Part shown: in pieces, positions 16,934-25,913 of the stretch
Layout of the letters: each line of letters opens with the position of its first letter
Position numbering within the stretch: position 1 is the first letter of the stretch
NCBI GenBank assembly: GCA_023423695.1
Contig: JAFAFA010000146.1
Span: forward strand, 1 to 64,000
Length of the DNA stretch: 64,000 nt
Reading direction: 5' to 3'
DNA from: Pseudomonadota bacterium
Lineage (GTDB): Bacteria; Pseudomonadota; Alphaproteobacteria; Azospirillales; Azospirillaceae
Position numbers and translations under genes: made by a program
Notes under the pieces: generated by a model
Seen by the model: only the letters and a program-made list of their open reading frames with translations
Told to the model about the DNA's origin: nothing
Database searches by the model: none

Positions 16934-19900
16934 TCAGGCCCGGGTCGCGCCGGTGCCGCCGTTGCTCAGCAGCACGGCCCACATGCCGTCGGACACCATC
17001 AGTCGCCCGAGCTTGCGCGCTTCGGCCCGGACGAGGTCGCGGACCTCCGGGCTGTCCGGCAGGCTCTGCGGCTCGAACTTCCGGCGCTTCTGGTTGCGGA
17101 AGTCGTCCTCGGTCACGCCCAGCGCGGCGGCGATCTGGCGGTCGGTCAGGCCGGTCTGGCGCCAGCCGCCCATGCCCTGGGCGATGGCCCGGTGGACCAC
17201 CCGCCGGACCGCCGCCTCGGGCCCGCCGTGGAGACGGACGCCGTTCCGCGCCAGCGCCACCGCCTCGGGCGTGGCCCGGCGCCCGGCGCTGCGGATGTTC
17301 TTCGCGGCGACGCGGGCCGTCAGCACCTCGTCCACCGTCAGCGGCGGCCGGGTGCGCCCGGAGCCGTCGAGGAGCGGGATGCGCTTGAAGTCGTAGTCGG
17401 TGTTGGCCTTGCGCTGGATCGTGACCGGCACCAGGTCGCGGTGCGTGCGGTCCTGGATGTCTCGGATTGACGCCAGCGTCGGCACGTCCCGAGTGACAAT
17501 GTCGGGGTTCTCGTGGATCTCCAAGAGCTCGTCGGCGGACACCACCTTGTGGCCCGCCCGGGCGACGTGCTGGGGGACGCCCTTGTGGTAGAGGACGTTC
17601 CCGCGCGTCCTCAGCGTCAGGGCGCGGTCCCCGGCGTGCTTGACCTCCAGCCAGGTGTCCGGCTCCAGCCCCATGTTCAGGCGGCCCTGCTCGAGCGCCA
17701 TGACAGGGTAGTGCGCCTTCAGGAGGGCGTAGAGGTCGGGGATCGCCTGGGCGACCGTCGGCACGATCACCTTGCCGTCCTTGTCCACCGCCAGGTCCAG
17801 GCGGCGCGGGATCGCGATCATGCAGCCGTCCGTCGTGGCGCTCAGCACCTCGCAGCCCGGATGCCGGGCCACTTCGGCGACCACAGCCCCCAGGGCGGCC
17901 CTGACGATCCCCGTACACATGGCGGCGTAGTGCGGCGTGGTGATCGACGAGGCGCGCAGGCGCTCCGACACGCCGAGAAGGTTGTAGACGTTCCGCTCGT
18001 CGATCCCCTGGGCCAGCTTGCCGTAGAAGCTGTTGGCGATCTCCTTCAGCATCAGGTTGCGCAGGCTGTCCTTGGCCTCCTTGGCGCGGCGCTGCGTGAT
18101 GTCGGCCAGGAACCCTGCGAAGGCCAGGACCGGCTTGTGCATGGCGCCGACCAGGGGCGGCAGCCACTCCCCGCGCAGGATCTCGACCTTCGCCCCCATC
18201 TGGAGCGCCGACGCCACCTCGATGCCGGTGCAGGTGGTCACGCCCTCCAGAGGGAACAGCAGGCCGTATTTCGACGGCACAGGCAGGCACGGGTACAGGC
18301 AGTCCCGGGGGAAGGCGAAGCGGACGTGCAGGAACGAGATCCCCACGGAGCCGGACTGGACGCCCAGCCCGCCGGTTGCGACGTGGTAGGCCGTGACATG
18401 CCCGGTGTGCGTGAGCGGCTGGGCCTGCTGCGACCAGTCGATGACGGGCAGCGCCGCCAGGGCCGCCGGGTAGGCGCCGGAGAAGTCGATGTCGAGGATC
18501 GTCTGGTCGGGGCTGGCGCGCTCGCCCGTCACGTAGGCGATGTTCATGCCGCCCAGGTAGGACGTGGCGGCCAGCGTCTCGGTGAAGCGTCGGGAGTCCT
18601 TCTTAGCCTGGATCGTCCGTTCGCGCCCCTTGTCGTCCAGCACCTCGCGGTTCTCGAAGCCGAACACCTGCTCCAGGCTCATAGTTGGGTGGACCTCCAG
18701 CCAACGCCGGTAGGCCCGCACGGCGGCGTCCCCGAGCGTGACCGGGTGCGCGTCGGTGCCGAAGAGGTCCTGGTACTCGCGCATGAAGCGCAGGTAGTAT
18801 TCCATCGCCACGCGGCAGTCGTTGATCGCGTAGGCGATGAACCGCTCCCGGTCCTCGGCCAGCAGCCGGTCCATGGCCGCGATCTCGCCCTCGGCAAGCT
18901 CCAGCTTCTTGTTCCGGGTGATCGTCGAGAGATCCTTCAGGCTCCGCTTCGACGTGGGCGCGACCAGGATCGTGTCGCGCATGTACACGTCGAACGGAGC
19001 GTAGTTGCTGTGTCCGAGGCGGACGCTGACCTTGACGGGCTTCATGGAGACGGGGACGCCGCGGACGTTCGTCAGGGACGTGGCGATCTCGTGCCGGTCC
19101 TTCAGCGCCGCCCACTCGGCGACCCCGTAGTGGCTCAGCATCAGCACCCGCATGGACTTCGCGCGCCTGTACCCGACGCCGAACCGCCGGAACACCGCCC
19201 CCATCAGGTCGGCCAGCGTCTTGCGGTCGTCGAACCGCTCGCCCGCCGTGAAGACGACGTCCTCTGCGTAGAGGTCCTGTCCCCCGTTCCTGAAGATCGC
19301 CGTGAACTGGTAGCTGAGGATCGCGTTCTCGCCGCGCTCGGGGCGATGGACGTATTCGGTGTCGATCGAGACGATCATGTCGTACTCGGCGAAGCACCTG
19401 GAGCTCACGTCGAAGCAGTCCGGCAGATCCACGGGCTCAGTGATCGGCGTCGACGGCAGGACGGACGGCGAGCCGTCCTCCGGACGCGCCATGGTGACGA
19501 CGACGGACACCTCTAGCGGCGTCACGTCCTCGGTCGGCCCGGTCAGTCGGTCAATTGGGGAGGTCACTCCCATATGGGGGTTTTGACCGGCCCTTGGCCC
19601 ACCTGGGTTTTCTGCATGTTCGCGTGAATGTACCACCCCCTCGATACATTCACCGGAAGCCGCCGCAGCCTTTGACCGGCTCCGTCTGGCGGAAGTTTTG
19701 ACCGGCCCAGCAATATCAAAGACTTGCGGGCTATTTCCCGGATGTATCGGGAGGTCGATACATTCACTGACGGCGAGGTCGTCCCGAACTGTCCGGATGA
19801 CGGCGCCGATCGCGTCGAAAACGGCCTCGGAATCTGCCGACGGCATGATCGTGGCGGTCGTCGCATTTGACCGGTTCCTAGCGGCGGAAGTTTTGACCGG

Positions 19901-20077
19901 CCCAGCAATATCAACGGGTTCCGCGCGAATTCCCGGATGTATCTGGATCGGCATACATTCACTCGTCCGCGCCTGGCCGTTCTTGACGGCGCGCGACGAA
20001 CTGCGGACCCCTGGCGTTTTCCTTCCGCCCTGTCCTTGCGGCCCCGACCCCGATGCCGTATCTCTGTCCTCAAGCAT
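16934..20077 (-). CDS. family-B-type DNA polymerase with 3'-5' exonuclease domain and repeat-containing N-terminal extension
   Basis: The N-terminal ~200 residues are low in homology-type sequence and hold repeated units. From about residue 225 an exonuclease domain begins: VSIDTEY (Exo I DxE), the LSHYGVAEW region, and AYAINDC (Exo III YxxxD). The polymerase palm follows: LDIDFSGAYP (motif A), LKEIANSFYG (motif B, Kx3NSxYG), and SATTDGCM (motif C). Motif C reads TTDG where DTDS is usual, so its first Asp is absent. The ATG at 20077 has AAGGAG nine bases upstream. A shorter form from the ATG at 19492 or 19573 would keep all catalytic motifs. It probably copies the plasmid or repairs it; priming is unknown. 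Confidence 0.85.
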   Translation of the reverse strand: MLEDRDTASGSGPQGQGGRKTPGVRSSSRAVKNGQARTSECMPIQIHPGIRAEPVDIAGPVKTSAARNRSNATTATIMPSADSEAVFDAIGAVIRTVRDDLAVSECIDLPIHPGNSPQVFDIAGPVKTSARRSRSKAAAASGECIEGVVHSREHAENPGGPRAGQNPHMGVTSPIDRLTGPTEDVTPLEVSVVVTMARPEDGSPSVLPSTPITEPVDLPDCFDVSSRCFAEYDMIVSIDTEYVHRPERGENAILSYQFTAIFRNGGQDLYAEDVVFTAGERFDDRKTLADLMGAVFRRFGVGYRRAKSMRVLMLSHYGVAEWAALKDRHEIATSLTNVRGVPVSMKPVKVSVRLGHSNYAPFDVYMRDTILVAPTSKRSLKDLSTITRNKKLELAEGEIAAMDRLLAEDRERFIAYAINDCRVAMEYYLRFMREYQDLFGTDAHPVTLGDAAVRAYRRWLEVHPTMSLEQVFGFENREVLDDKGRERTIQAKKDSRRFTETLAATSYLGGMNIAYVTGERASPDQTILDIDFSGAYPAALAALPVIDWSQQAQPLTHTGHVTAYHVATGGLGVQSGSVGISFLHVRFAFPRDCLYPCLPVPSKYGLLFPLEGVTTCTGIEVASALQMGAKVEILRGEWLPPLVGAMHKPVLAFAGFLADITQRRAKEAKDSLRNLMLKEIANSFYGKLAQGIDERNVYNLLGVSERLRASSITTPHYAAMCTGIVRAALGAVVAEVARHPGCEVLSATTDGCMIAIPRRLDLAVDKDGKVIVPTVAQAIPDLYALLKAHYPVMALEQGRLNMGLEPDTWLEVKHAGDRALTLRTRGNVLYHKGVPQHVARAGHKVVSADELLEIHENPDIVTRDVPTLASIRDIQDRTHRDLVPVTIQRKANTDYDFKRIPLLDGSGRTRPPLTVDEVLTARVAAKNIRSAGRRATPEAVALARNGVRLHGGPEAAVRRVVHRAIAQGMGGWRQTGLTDRQIAAALGVTEDDFRNQKRRKFEPQSLPDSPEVRDLVRAEARKLGRLMVSDGMWAVLLSNGGTGATRA
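19581..19965. repeat. iteron-like repeat modules at the 5' end of the polymerase gene
   Basis: TTTTGACCGG occurs at 19581, 19696 and 19891, and the nine bases TTTGACCGG also at 19671 and 19866. TACATTCAC occurs near 19645, 19758 and 19953, mostly with an inverted GATGTAT(C) partner 10-20 bases away. Two full modules are spaced 195 bp (19671-19770 and 19866-19965) and a third partial one lies at 19581-19656. The two full copies are in the same codon phase, but the third is shifted by one base, which suggests the DNA rather than the protein is conserved. Confidence 0.7.
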
Positions 20078-20349
20078 GATCCGCATCTCCTTCGGGTCAT
20101 GGGCCGGAGGCGCCGCGAACGCCGGACCGGTAGGCGGGGTGGAGGCGCTGGTAACGCCTCCCCCGCCGAAACCCTCTCACCACCATATGCCGCGCCCGAA
20201 GGCCGAATCAAACTGTCCTTGACACCTCCTTGCCATGGCTGCATGGATGCGCGCGCTTGTTCTTGAAGGAGGACCGCCCGCCGACATTCTCCTTGCAAGG
20301 ACGGATGCGCTTGGCGGAGGACGCCGCGAACGGTCAGCGCGAGGACGTG

Positions 20350-20919
20350 ATGATGGGCAGGGAGATCAGGACGGTCGTGGTCGAGGTGAGGAAGCGCCGG
20401 ACGCTGTCGCTGCCGGGACGCCCGGCGCTGGCGGCCAGCGCCCCGGAGCCTGTCCGGACGATGCCTCCGGGCCCGCTGAAGCCTTTCCCGGCGCCGCAGA
20501 GGCCCGTCCCGGGGGCGTCCGCCGGGAAGCCCGCCCCCAAGCCGCCTGCGACCGCCCCCGCCGCCCCGGCGAAGCAGGGGCAGGGACAGCCAGCGCCGCT
20601 CCGCGCCGCACTGACGGCGGTCGTCGCCAAGGCGTCCGCGGTGATCCCCGCCGACTGCGTGCCGGAGCCGCCGCCGCCACCCGTGTCGGTACCGCTCGTC
20701 CTAGTGCTGACCTACCCCGCCGGGGACGGCAAGGTGACCGCGCGCGCCACCGTGTCCCCGAAGTCCTGGAAGTCGGCTTGGAAGCGCATCCGGGAGATCC
20801 GGGACGCCGGGGACGAGCCGACGGCGCTCCTCCAGGGCAACCTTGCCGCAGACGGGTCGCTGACCGGCTGCGGCATCACCGTCACCGCCAAGCCCCGTGT
20901 GGAGGCCGCGCATGACTGA
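20350..20919 (+). CDS. basic/proline-rich protein upstream of ProQ-domain gene
   Basis: A 189-residue protein. The first 25 residues are basic (EVRKRRTLSLPGRP), followed by an Ala/Pro-rich linker (residues 35-110) and a C-terminal folded part (VLVLTYPAGDGKVTARATV, then SAWKRIREIRDAG). The basic N-terminus recalls nucleic-acid-binding proteins of the ProQ/FinO type. Its end overlaps the start of the ProQ-domain gene by eight bases. It is divergent from the polymerase operon. Confidence 0.65.
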   Translation: MMGREIRTVVVEVRKRRTLSLPGRPALAASAPEPVRTMPPGPLKPFPAPQRPVPGASAGKPAPKPPATAPAAPAKQGQGQPAPLRAALTAVVAKASAVIPADCVPEPPPPPVSVPLVLVLTYPAGDGKVTARATVSPKSWKSAWKRIREIRDAGDEPTALLQGNLAADGSLTGCGITVTAKPRVEAAHD

Positions 20920-21979
20920 TGCTGTCGAGACCTCGGCATCGGTCGCCGAGCCCGCCGACATCGAGGCCACCACCGCCGTTGTGGACGGCGCGACGGAGGC
21001 CGCCCACTTTACGACTGAGCGGGATTTCCGGGACGCCCGGCAGGTCGGCGTCTTCCTGGCCGAGACATACCCGAGGGTGTTCGGCCAGCGCCGCCGCCCG
21101 CTCAAGGTCGGCATCGACCTGGACATCCGCGCCGCCCACCCCGAGATCGACCCAGGGGCGCTGGCCGCCTGTCTGCGCTGGTGGACCTCCGGGATTGCCT
21201 ACCTGCGAGCCGCGACAGCGGTCGGGATGCCCCGCATCGGCCTGGACAACCGCCGCTGCGGGGTCGTCACCGAACACGACGCCAAGGGCGCCAGCGCCCG
21301 CCTGGAGCGCGCCCTGGCGGTCCGCGACGGGAAGCCGCTGCCGCCCAGTCCCTCCGCCCGCAAGGGCGTCCCGGGCCGCCTGGAGCGCGTCCTGGCGCTG
21401 CCCGAGGGGACCGCGCTAGAGGGCGCCGACCTGGAGCTCGCTGTCCGGCTGCTCGCCCACGTCCCCAACCTCGAGAACGTGACCGAAGCCAACGTTGAGC
21501 GTGTCGAGCGGGACGCCGCCCCCGGCGTCCTGCGCGTGGTCCGCGCCGACGGCACGACCGCCTCCTACGACGCTTGGCGGGCTTTGAAGGCGATGCGGGC
21601 GGCGCGCCGGGACTCCCCCGAGGCCGAGGCGCTCCGACAGGCCCGGGCGGCCGCCGATTCCGCCGGGGCGGTCGAGGTCCGCGTCGCCAGCAAGGGGCTG
21701 CGCGTCACCGTCCCCCTGCAGGCGTCGGCCATCCCGGCGGACATCCTGCCGCCCGGGGGGTCGCCCGTCCCGGAGGTGCGGCTGGAGGTCACCGCAGGGG
21801 CCTCAGGGACGCTTACAGCGACGGTGGGCGGGAAGACCTACAAGCGGGCCGCCAAGGCCGCCCAGGAGCTCGGGGAGGCCGCCTGGGCGTCCCTCCAGGG
21901 CAAGCTCGGACCCGGAGGGCGGATCATCGACCCGGCCCTGGTCGTGCAGCCTAAAACGCCCAGAGAGGACGAACGATGA
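20912..21979 (+). CDS. ProQ/FinO-domain RNA-binding protein
   Basis: Residues 35-140 match the ProQ/FinO RNA chaperone domain: FLAETYPRVFG, then RRRPLKVGIDLDI, then ACLRWWTSGIAYLRA, then RIGLDNRRCGVVTEHDAKGA. The C-terminal ~200 residues are an unassigned Ala/Arg-rich region and a small beta domain. ProQ/FinO proteins bind structured RNAs and on plasmids can act in copy or transfer control through antisense RNA; that role here is inferred. The ATG at 20912 follows GGAGG and overlaps the previous gene; the next frame overlaps its stop (ATGA at 21976). Confidence 0.8.
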   Translation: MTDAVETSASVAEPADIEATTAVVDGATEAAHFTTERDFRDARQVGVFLAETYPRVFGQRRRPLKVGIDLDIRAAHPEIDPGALAACLRWWTSGIAYLRAATAVGMPRIGLDNRRCGVVTEHDAKGASARLERALAVRDGKPLPPSPSARKGVPGRLERVLALPEGTALEGADLELAVRLLAHVPNLENVTEANVERVERDAAPGVLRVVRADGTTASYDAWRALKAMRAARRDSPEAEALRQARAAADSAGAVEVRVASKGLRVTVPLQASAIPADILPPGGSPVPEVRLEVTAGASGTLTATVGGKTYKRAAKAAQELGEAAWASLQGKLGPGGRIIDPALVVQPKTPREDER

Positions 21980-22220
21980 GACGAACGAGCGCAAACACGC
22001 CGATGCACGATGGCACGCAGTCGGCCACAATCATTGTACGCCAGAGAACCTTGGACGCCTCGGCCAGGGTGGCCGGTGCCGTCGGCGACCTTCCCGACGG
22101 CCGTATCGACGCCCTCCTCTTGGAACTCCGTGCCAATCTCGCGGACCTCAAGCTCGACCTCGACGAGTACAGGGCCAAGCAGATGTCTGTCGGCACCACC
22201 ACTGACGAGGACGAGTGGCG
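21976..22220 (+). pseudogene. 5' fragment of a third gene cut off by IS21 DNA
   Basis: About 80 codons begin with an ATGA overlap at 21976 and look like genuine coding sequence (DGRIDALLLELRANLADLKLDLDEY). The frame then runs straight into IS21 transposase sequence. The first half of the transposase and the IS left end are missing, so the host gene has lost its 3' part through an IS-associated deletion. Original function unknown. Confidence 0.65.
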
Positions 22221-23355
22221 TCGCCGGGCCGAGCGGCCTGGCGAAGCGCTGCAGGTCGACTACGCGGGCGACACCGTCGTGGTGATGGGCGGCGGCCAAG
22301 CCCGCGAGGCGCAGATCTTCGTCGCCTGCCTGCCGTTCTCCGGGCTGATCTACACCGAGGCGACCTGGACCCAGCAGCTGGAGGATTGGCTCGCCTCCCA
22401 TGTTCGGGCGTTCAGCTTCCTGGGCGGAGTGCCCGGCACGCTGGTGCCCGACAACCTGAAGAGCGGCGTCACCAAGGCGAACTTCTTCGATCCCGTGCTG
22501 AACGCCAGCTATTACGAACTGGCCCGGCACTACGGCACCGCCATCCTGCCGACCTGGGTGCGCAAACCGCGCGACAAGCCCGCGGCGGAGAACGCCGTCC
22601 TGCAGGTCGAACGCTGGGCTCTGGCGCCCTTGCGTCACCAGACCTTCTTTTCACTGGGCGAGTTGAACGCCGCCGTGATGCCACTGCGCGAGGCGCTCAC
22701 CAACAGACCGCTGTCGTCGCCGCGTGAGGGAACCCGCCGCTCTGTATTCGAGGCTGAGGAGCGGGTGTTGCTGCGACCTCTGCCCAGCGATGCTTATGTC
22801 GTGGGGCAGTGGGACCTTGGCCGCACCGTCGGCGCCGATTACCACGTGATCGCCGACGGCCATTACTACTCGGTGCCCTGCGCCTTGGCACGCGGCAAGG
22901 TCGACGTGTTCACCACCGCCACGCTGGTGATGATCTTCCAGCGCGGCGAGCGGGTAGCCAGCCATCCCCGCAGCCCGAGCAAGGGCGGGCACACCACGCT
23001 GCCTGAGCACATGCCGCCGGGTCATCGCGCCGTCCTGGAGCGGACACCCGACCGCATGCGGGCCGACGCCGCGGCGATCGGCGTGGCCACGGCCACCTAC
23101 GTCGACCGGGTGTTGGCGTCGCGTCGTCATGTCGAGCAAGGGGTGCGGGCGGCCTACGGCGTCCTCCGCTTGGCTGCCAAGTATAGCACCGCGGCCCTGG
23201 AGACGGCGTGTGAGCGGGCCCTGACGGCCAGGGTTTTGTCGCCGCGCTTCGTGGAAGGGCTGCTGAAGGCGCCCAACCGGCCCGTTCTGCCTGAGCCCAT
23301 CGAGGGCGGCCCCGGCGAGCACGGCAACGTGCGCGGCTCCGGCTACTATCACTGA
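22221..23355 (+). pseudogene. istA: istA transposase of IS21 family, N-terminally truncated
   Basis: The sequence is IstA-like from ALQVDYAGDT (first catalytic Asp) through VPDNLKSGV (second Asp) and RKPRDKPAAENAV (Glu region) to the C-terminal domain. IS21 IstA is normally about 500 residues; roughly the first 110-130, which hold the HTH, are missing and replaced by the unrelated upstream frame. It cannot be a functional transposase. Confidence 0.8.
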
Positions 23356-23364
23356 GGGGAAACC

Positions 23365-24132
23365 ATGCTGCACCAGACCATCGAGAAACTACACGGGCTG
23401 AAGCTGTCGGCGATGGCCGATGGGGTCCTGGCCCAGGCGAAGCAGCCGGACACCGACGCGCTCACGTTCGAAGAGCGCTTGGCGCTGCTGGTTGACCTCC
23501 AGCACGCCGCCGCCCACAACGCGGCGCTCAGCCAGCGACTGAAGGCCAGCAACCTGCGCCAGACCGCGTGTCTGGAGGACCTCGACCTGCGCACCCCGCG
23601 CGGGCTCGACCGCGGCCTGATCCAGACGCTGGCCAGCGGCCAGTAGATCCGCACGGCACGCTCGGTTCTGCTGACCGGGCCGACCGGCGTGGGCAAGACC
23701 TTCATCGCCTGCGCGCTCGGCCACCAGGCGGCTCGGGACGGCTTCTCGGTTCTGTACCGGCGCCTTCCCCGCCTCCTGGATGATCTGGCGATCGCCCGGG
23801 TGGAAGGGCGGCATCGGCGGACCCTTGCCAAGCTGGCGCGCACCCGGTTATTGATCCTGGATGATTGGGCGATGATCCGGCTGGCCGCCGAGCAGCGCCG
23901 CGACCTGATGGAAGTGATCGACGATCGGCACGACCGGGCGGCGACGATCCTGGCCTCGCAAATCCCTGTGTCCAGTTGGTTCGACCAGATCGGCAATGCC
24001 ACCTACGCCGACGCCTTGCTCGACCGCGTCGTTCACAACGCGTACCGCATCGAGTTGCGTGGCGAATCGATGCGCAAGCGCCTCGCGGCGAACACCAAAG
24101 AGGATAGCCTGACCGGCCTCCCGGCGGCGTGA
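23365..24132 (+). pseudogene. istB: istB ATPase of IS21 family with in-frame TAG
   Basis: Typical IstB: IEKLHGLKLSAMADG at the start, Walker A GPTGVGKTF, Walker B LLILDDWAM, and DRVVHNAYRIELRGESMRK near the end. Codon 94 is TAG (23644-23646), where homologues usually have Trp before IRTA; the frame continues uninterrupted after it. The lesion removes the ATPase domain unless it is read through. With the truncated istA, the element is dead. Confidence 0.8.
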
Positions 24133-24545
24133 TCGGCGCCTTGCCTTTGGGCGAGGATGATGTCCAAGCGGCGCAGGCCCCTCAAGTGTCGCGCTGACGC
24201 GCCACCGCCTTCGGCGGCTTCGCACTTGACCGGCCTGCGCCGCTTGGCCCGACGCTCCGCCATCGAAGACAAGGGCGAAGAATGCTGGCGCATGTAATCA
24301 GATAAAGTATTTGGAAGTGCGGAGTTCGACTCCTCTTCAATTGTGATATCTGCCGTTGATACTGGCAGTTGACCCAAGCGCCAAAGAGGACGCAAAATAC
24401 AGATGATGAAGGCGGAGTGAGGCGTCACTCAGCGGGTGACAACGCGCACTGGGTGTTCATGCTGCCGTACGGCCTGTTCGGTTTCAGCCGAACGCGCTGT
24501 TCAGTTTCGACCGGACAGCCTGTTCACTTTCACCGGACTGTGCAG
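24133..24545. mobile_element. right end of the IS21 element
   Basis: The non-coding 3' flank of istB runs to a cluster of IS21-type terminal repeats at about 24468-24543: three related units, TGTTCGGTTTCAGCCG, TGTTCAGTTTCGACCGG and TGTTCACTTTCACCGG. The end abuts a truncated IS5 transposase, so the IS21 copy inserted into, or recombined with, that IS5. There is no matching left end in the window. Confidence 0.65.
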
Positions 24546-24873
24546 ACACGGCGCAGTAACGCCGCACTGTGCCACTCGTCCAGGCGGCGGCGCAGGGTGG
24601 AGCCTGACGCACGTCCGTCTGCGGCCTTCATCTCCCGCCATTGGACGCTCTCACGCAAGAAGAAGCGAAGGGTTTCGATGACCTCCGCAGTGGGTATCGG
24701 CGAACGCCCAAGCCCGACACGCCGATCCTCGATCCGGTCGATGATCCCCGCCACCAAGTCTGCAACTGTCGGTCCCATATTCGCCTCTCTGTGCCAAGGG
24801 CACAGAGAGGCGACGGCAGATCAGCGGGTTTCTGCAGAGCAATTACTGAATGAGGGTTCTGAAAGCCGCCTCT
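24546..24873 (-). pseudogene. IS5-family transposase, 5' part only
   Basis: The first ~80 codons of the same IS5 transposase found intact at 27165 (TLRFFLRE, then STLRRRLDEWH) are present on the minus strand from 24778 and stop where IS21 DNA begins. The left terminal repeat (about 24857-24873) and an internal hairpin at 24783-24807 (CTCTCTGTGCC and complement) are retained. It shares most of its sequence with the 27-kb copy. Confidence 0.75.
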
Positions 24874-25141
24874 AAGCTCCTGTACGTCGCCGCCAGCCAT
24901 CCGAGCCAGCTTCTGATTATTTGGTTCCGAAAAGCGCAGCACCCATGCTGATCATAGCTGAAAGCAACCAATCGAGCATTCAAGTCGCATTTATCAGTAT
25001 GCGCACAACAGGTATCACCCTGCACTCTGTATGGCAGGGCTTACGCTGGTCACCTAACCTCCAGAATAGTTTTTGTTCGCATCACATCATGTTAAAGTGT
25101 CCTATGAAACTTATAACTATTACGTAGCCATTTGGGAGGAT
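24874..25141. other. AT-rich intergenic stretch
   Basis: Composition falls sharply after the IS5 end. I see no gene. A promoter for the metalloprotease gene must lie here, but no strong -35/-10 pair stands out. Confidence 0.5.
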
Positions 25142-25144
25142 ATG

Positions 25145-25885
25145 ATGCCCATGAAGGTTACCTCTCTCCACTTCGCCTTACCGATGGTAGTCAGTGTGCT
25201 GTGGTCACATACGCAAGCCTTTGCGCAATTTACAGACAAAAGCAAACTTCCAGTGTCAGATAAAGATTCATATGAAAGACTCAAGATAGAGCAGCAAGAT
25301 TACGGATACGTGCTCCAAACAGCAATTTGGCCACGCGACCAAGACGGAAGCTACAATATCTACGTATGCTGGCAAAATTCTTCCGGGCATTACGAGAAGG
25401 AGAAATCATGGGTCAAGAACTCTGTTTCTGAAAGTTGGTCTAAATTTGCTCCTATCAACTTCCTCTACTGGGGAGACTGTAGCACGAATCAAAGTGGAAT
25501 TCGTATTCGTATTTCCGACAGCGGTCCGCATGTTACAGCGCTCGGAGCAAGGCTTAGTATGCAGAATCAGGAGATGGTTCTGAATTTTTCTTTTAATAAT
25601 TGGTCAGAAACATGTAAGGCAAGCGAAGGAAGGAGAAAGTCCTGCATTGAGAGCATTGCTGTACATGAGTTTGGTCACGCTCTTGCATTCGCTCATGAAC
25701 ATAATCGCTGGGATCGCCCTGGAGAATGCACTGAGCGCCCGCAAGGCAGCGATGGCAACCGACTTCTCACAGAATATGATCCAAAGTCTGTTATGAATTA
25801 TTGCAATCCTGTCTATAACAACGATGGCCAACTAAGCGATCTTGATATAAAATCTGTCAGAATTGTTTACGGCGAAAGAAGGTAA
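25145..25885 (+). CDS. secreted zinc metalloprotease (metzincin type)
   Basis: A signal peptide (hydrophobic core ending in AFAQ) precedes a ~215-residue domain. The zinc site is HEFGHALAFAHEH, which fits HExxHxxxxxH, and a Met-turn SVMNYC follows about 40 residues later, so the protein is a metzincin, closest in appearance to matrixin or astacin-like enzymes. GGGAGGA at 25134 supports the ATG at 25145 (or 25151). It is followed by a serine protease gene 28 bp downstream. The AT-rich codon use differs from the plasmid backbone. Confidence 0.85.
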   Translation: MPMKVTSLHFALPMVVSVLWSHTQAFAQFTDKSKLPVSDKDSYERLKIEQQDYGYVLQTAIWPRDQDGSYNIYVCWQNSSGHYEKEKSWVKNSVSESWSKFAPINFLYWGDCSTNQSGIRIRISDSGPHVTALGARLSMQNQEMVLNFSFNNWSETCKASEGRRKSCIESIAVHEFGHALAFAHEHNRWDRPGECTERPQGSDGNRLLTEYDPKSVMNYCNPVYNNDGQLSDLDIKSVRIVYGERR

Positions 25886-25913
25886 TCGCAAATCTACACA
25901 ATGGAGAAATACC

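Noticed and set aside
17513..19516. 667-codon open frame on the plus strand opposite the polymerase
   Set aside because: It mirrors the polymerase codons and gives an Arg/Gly/Val-rich product with no domain. The polymerase motifs on the other strand are clear.
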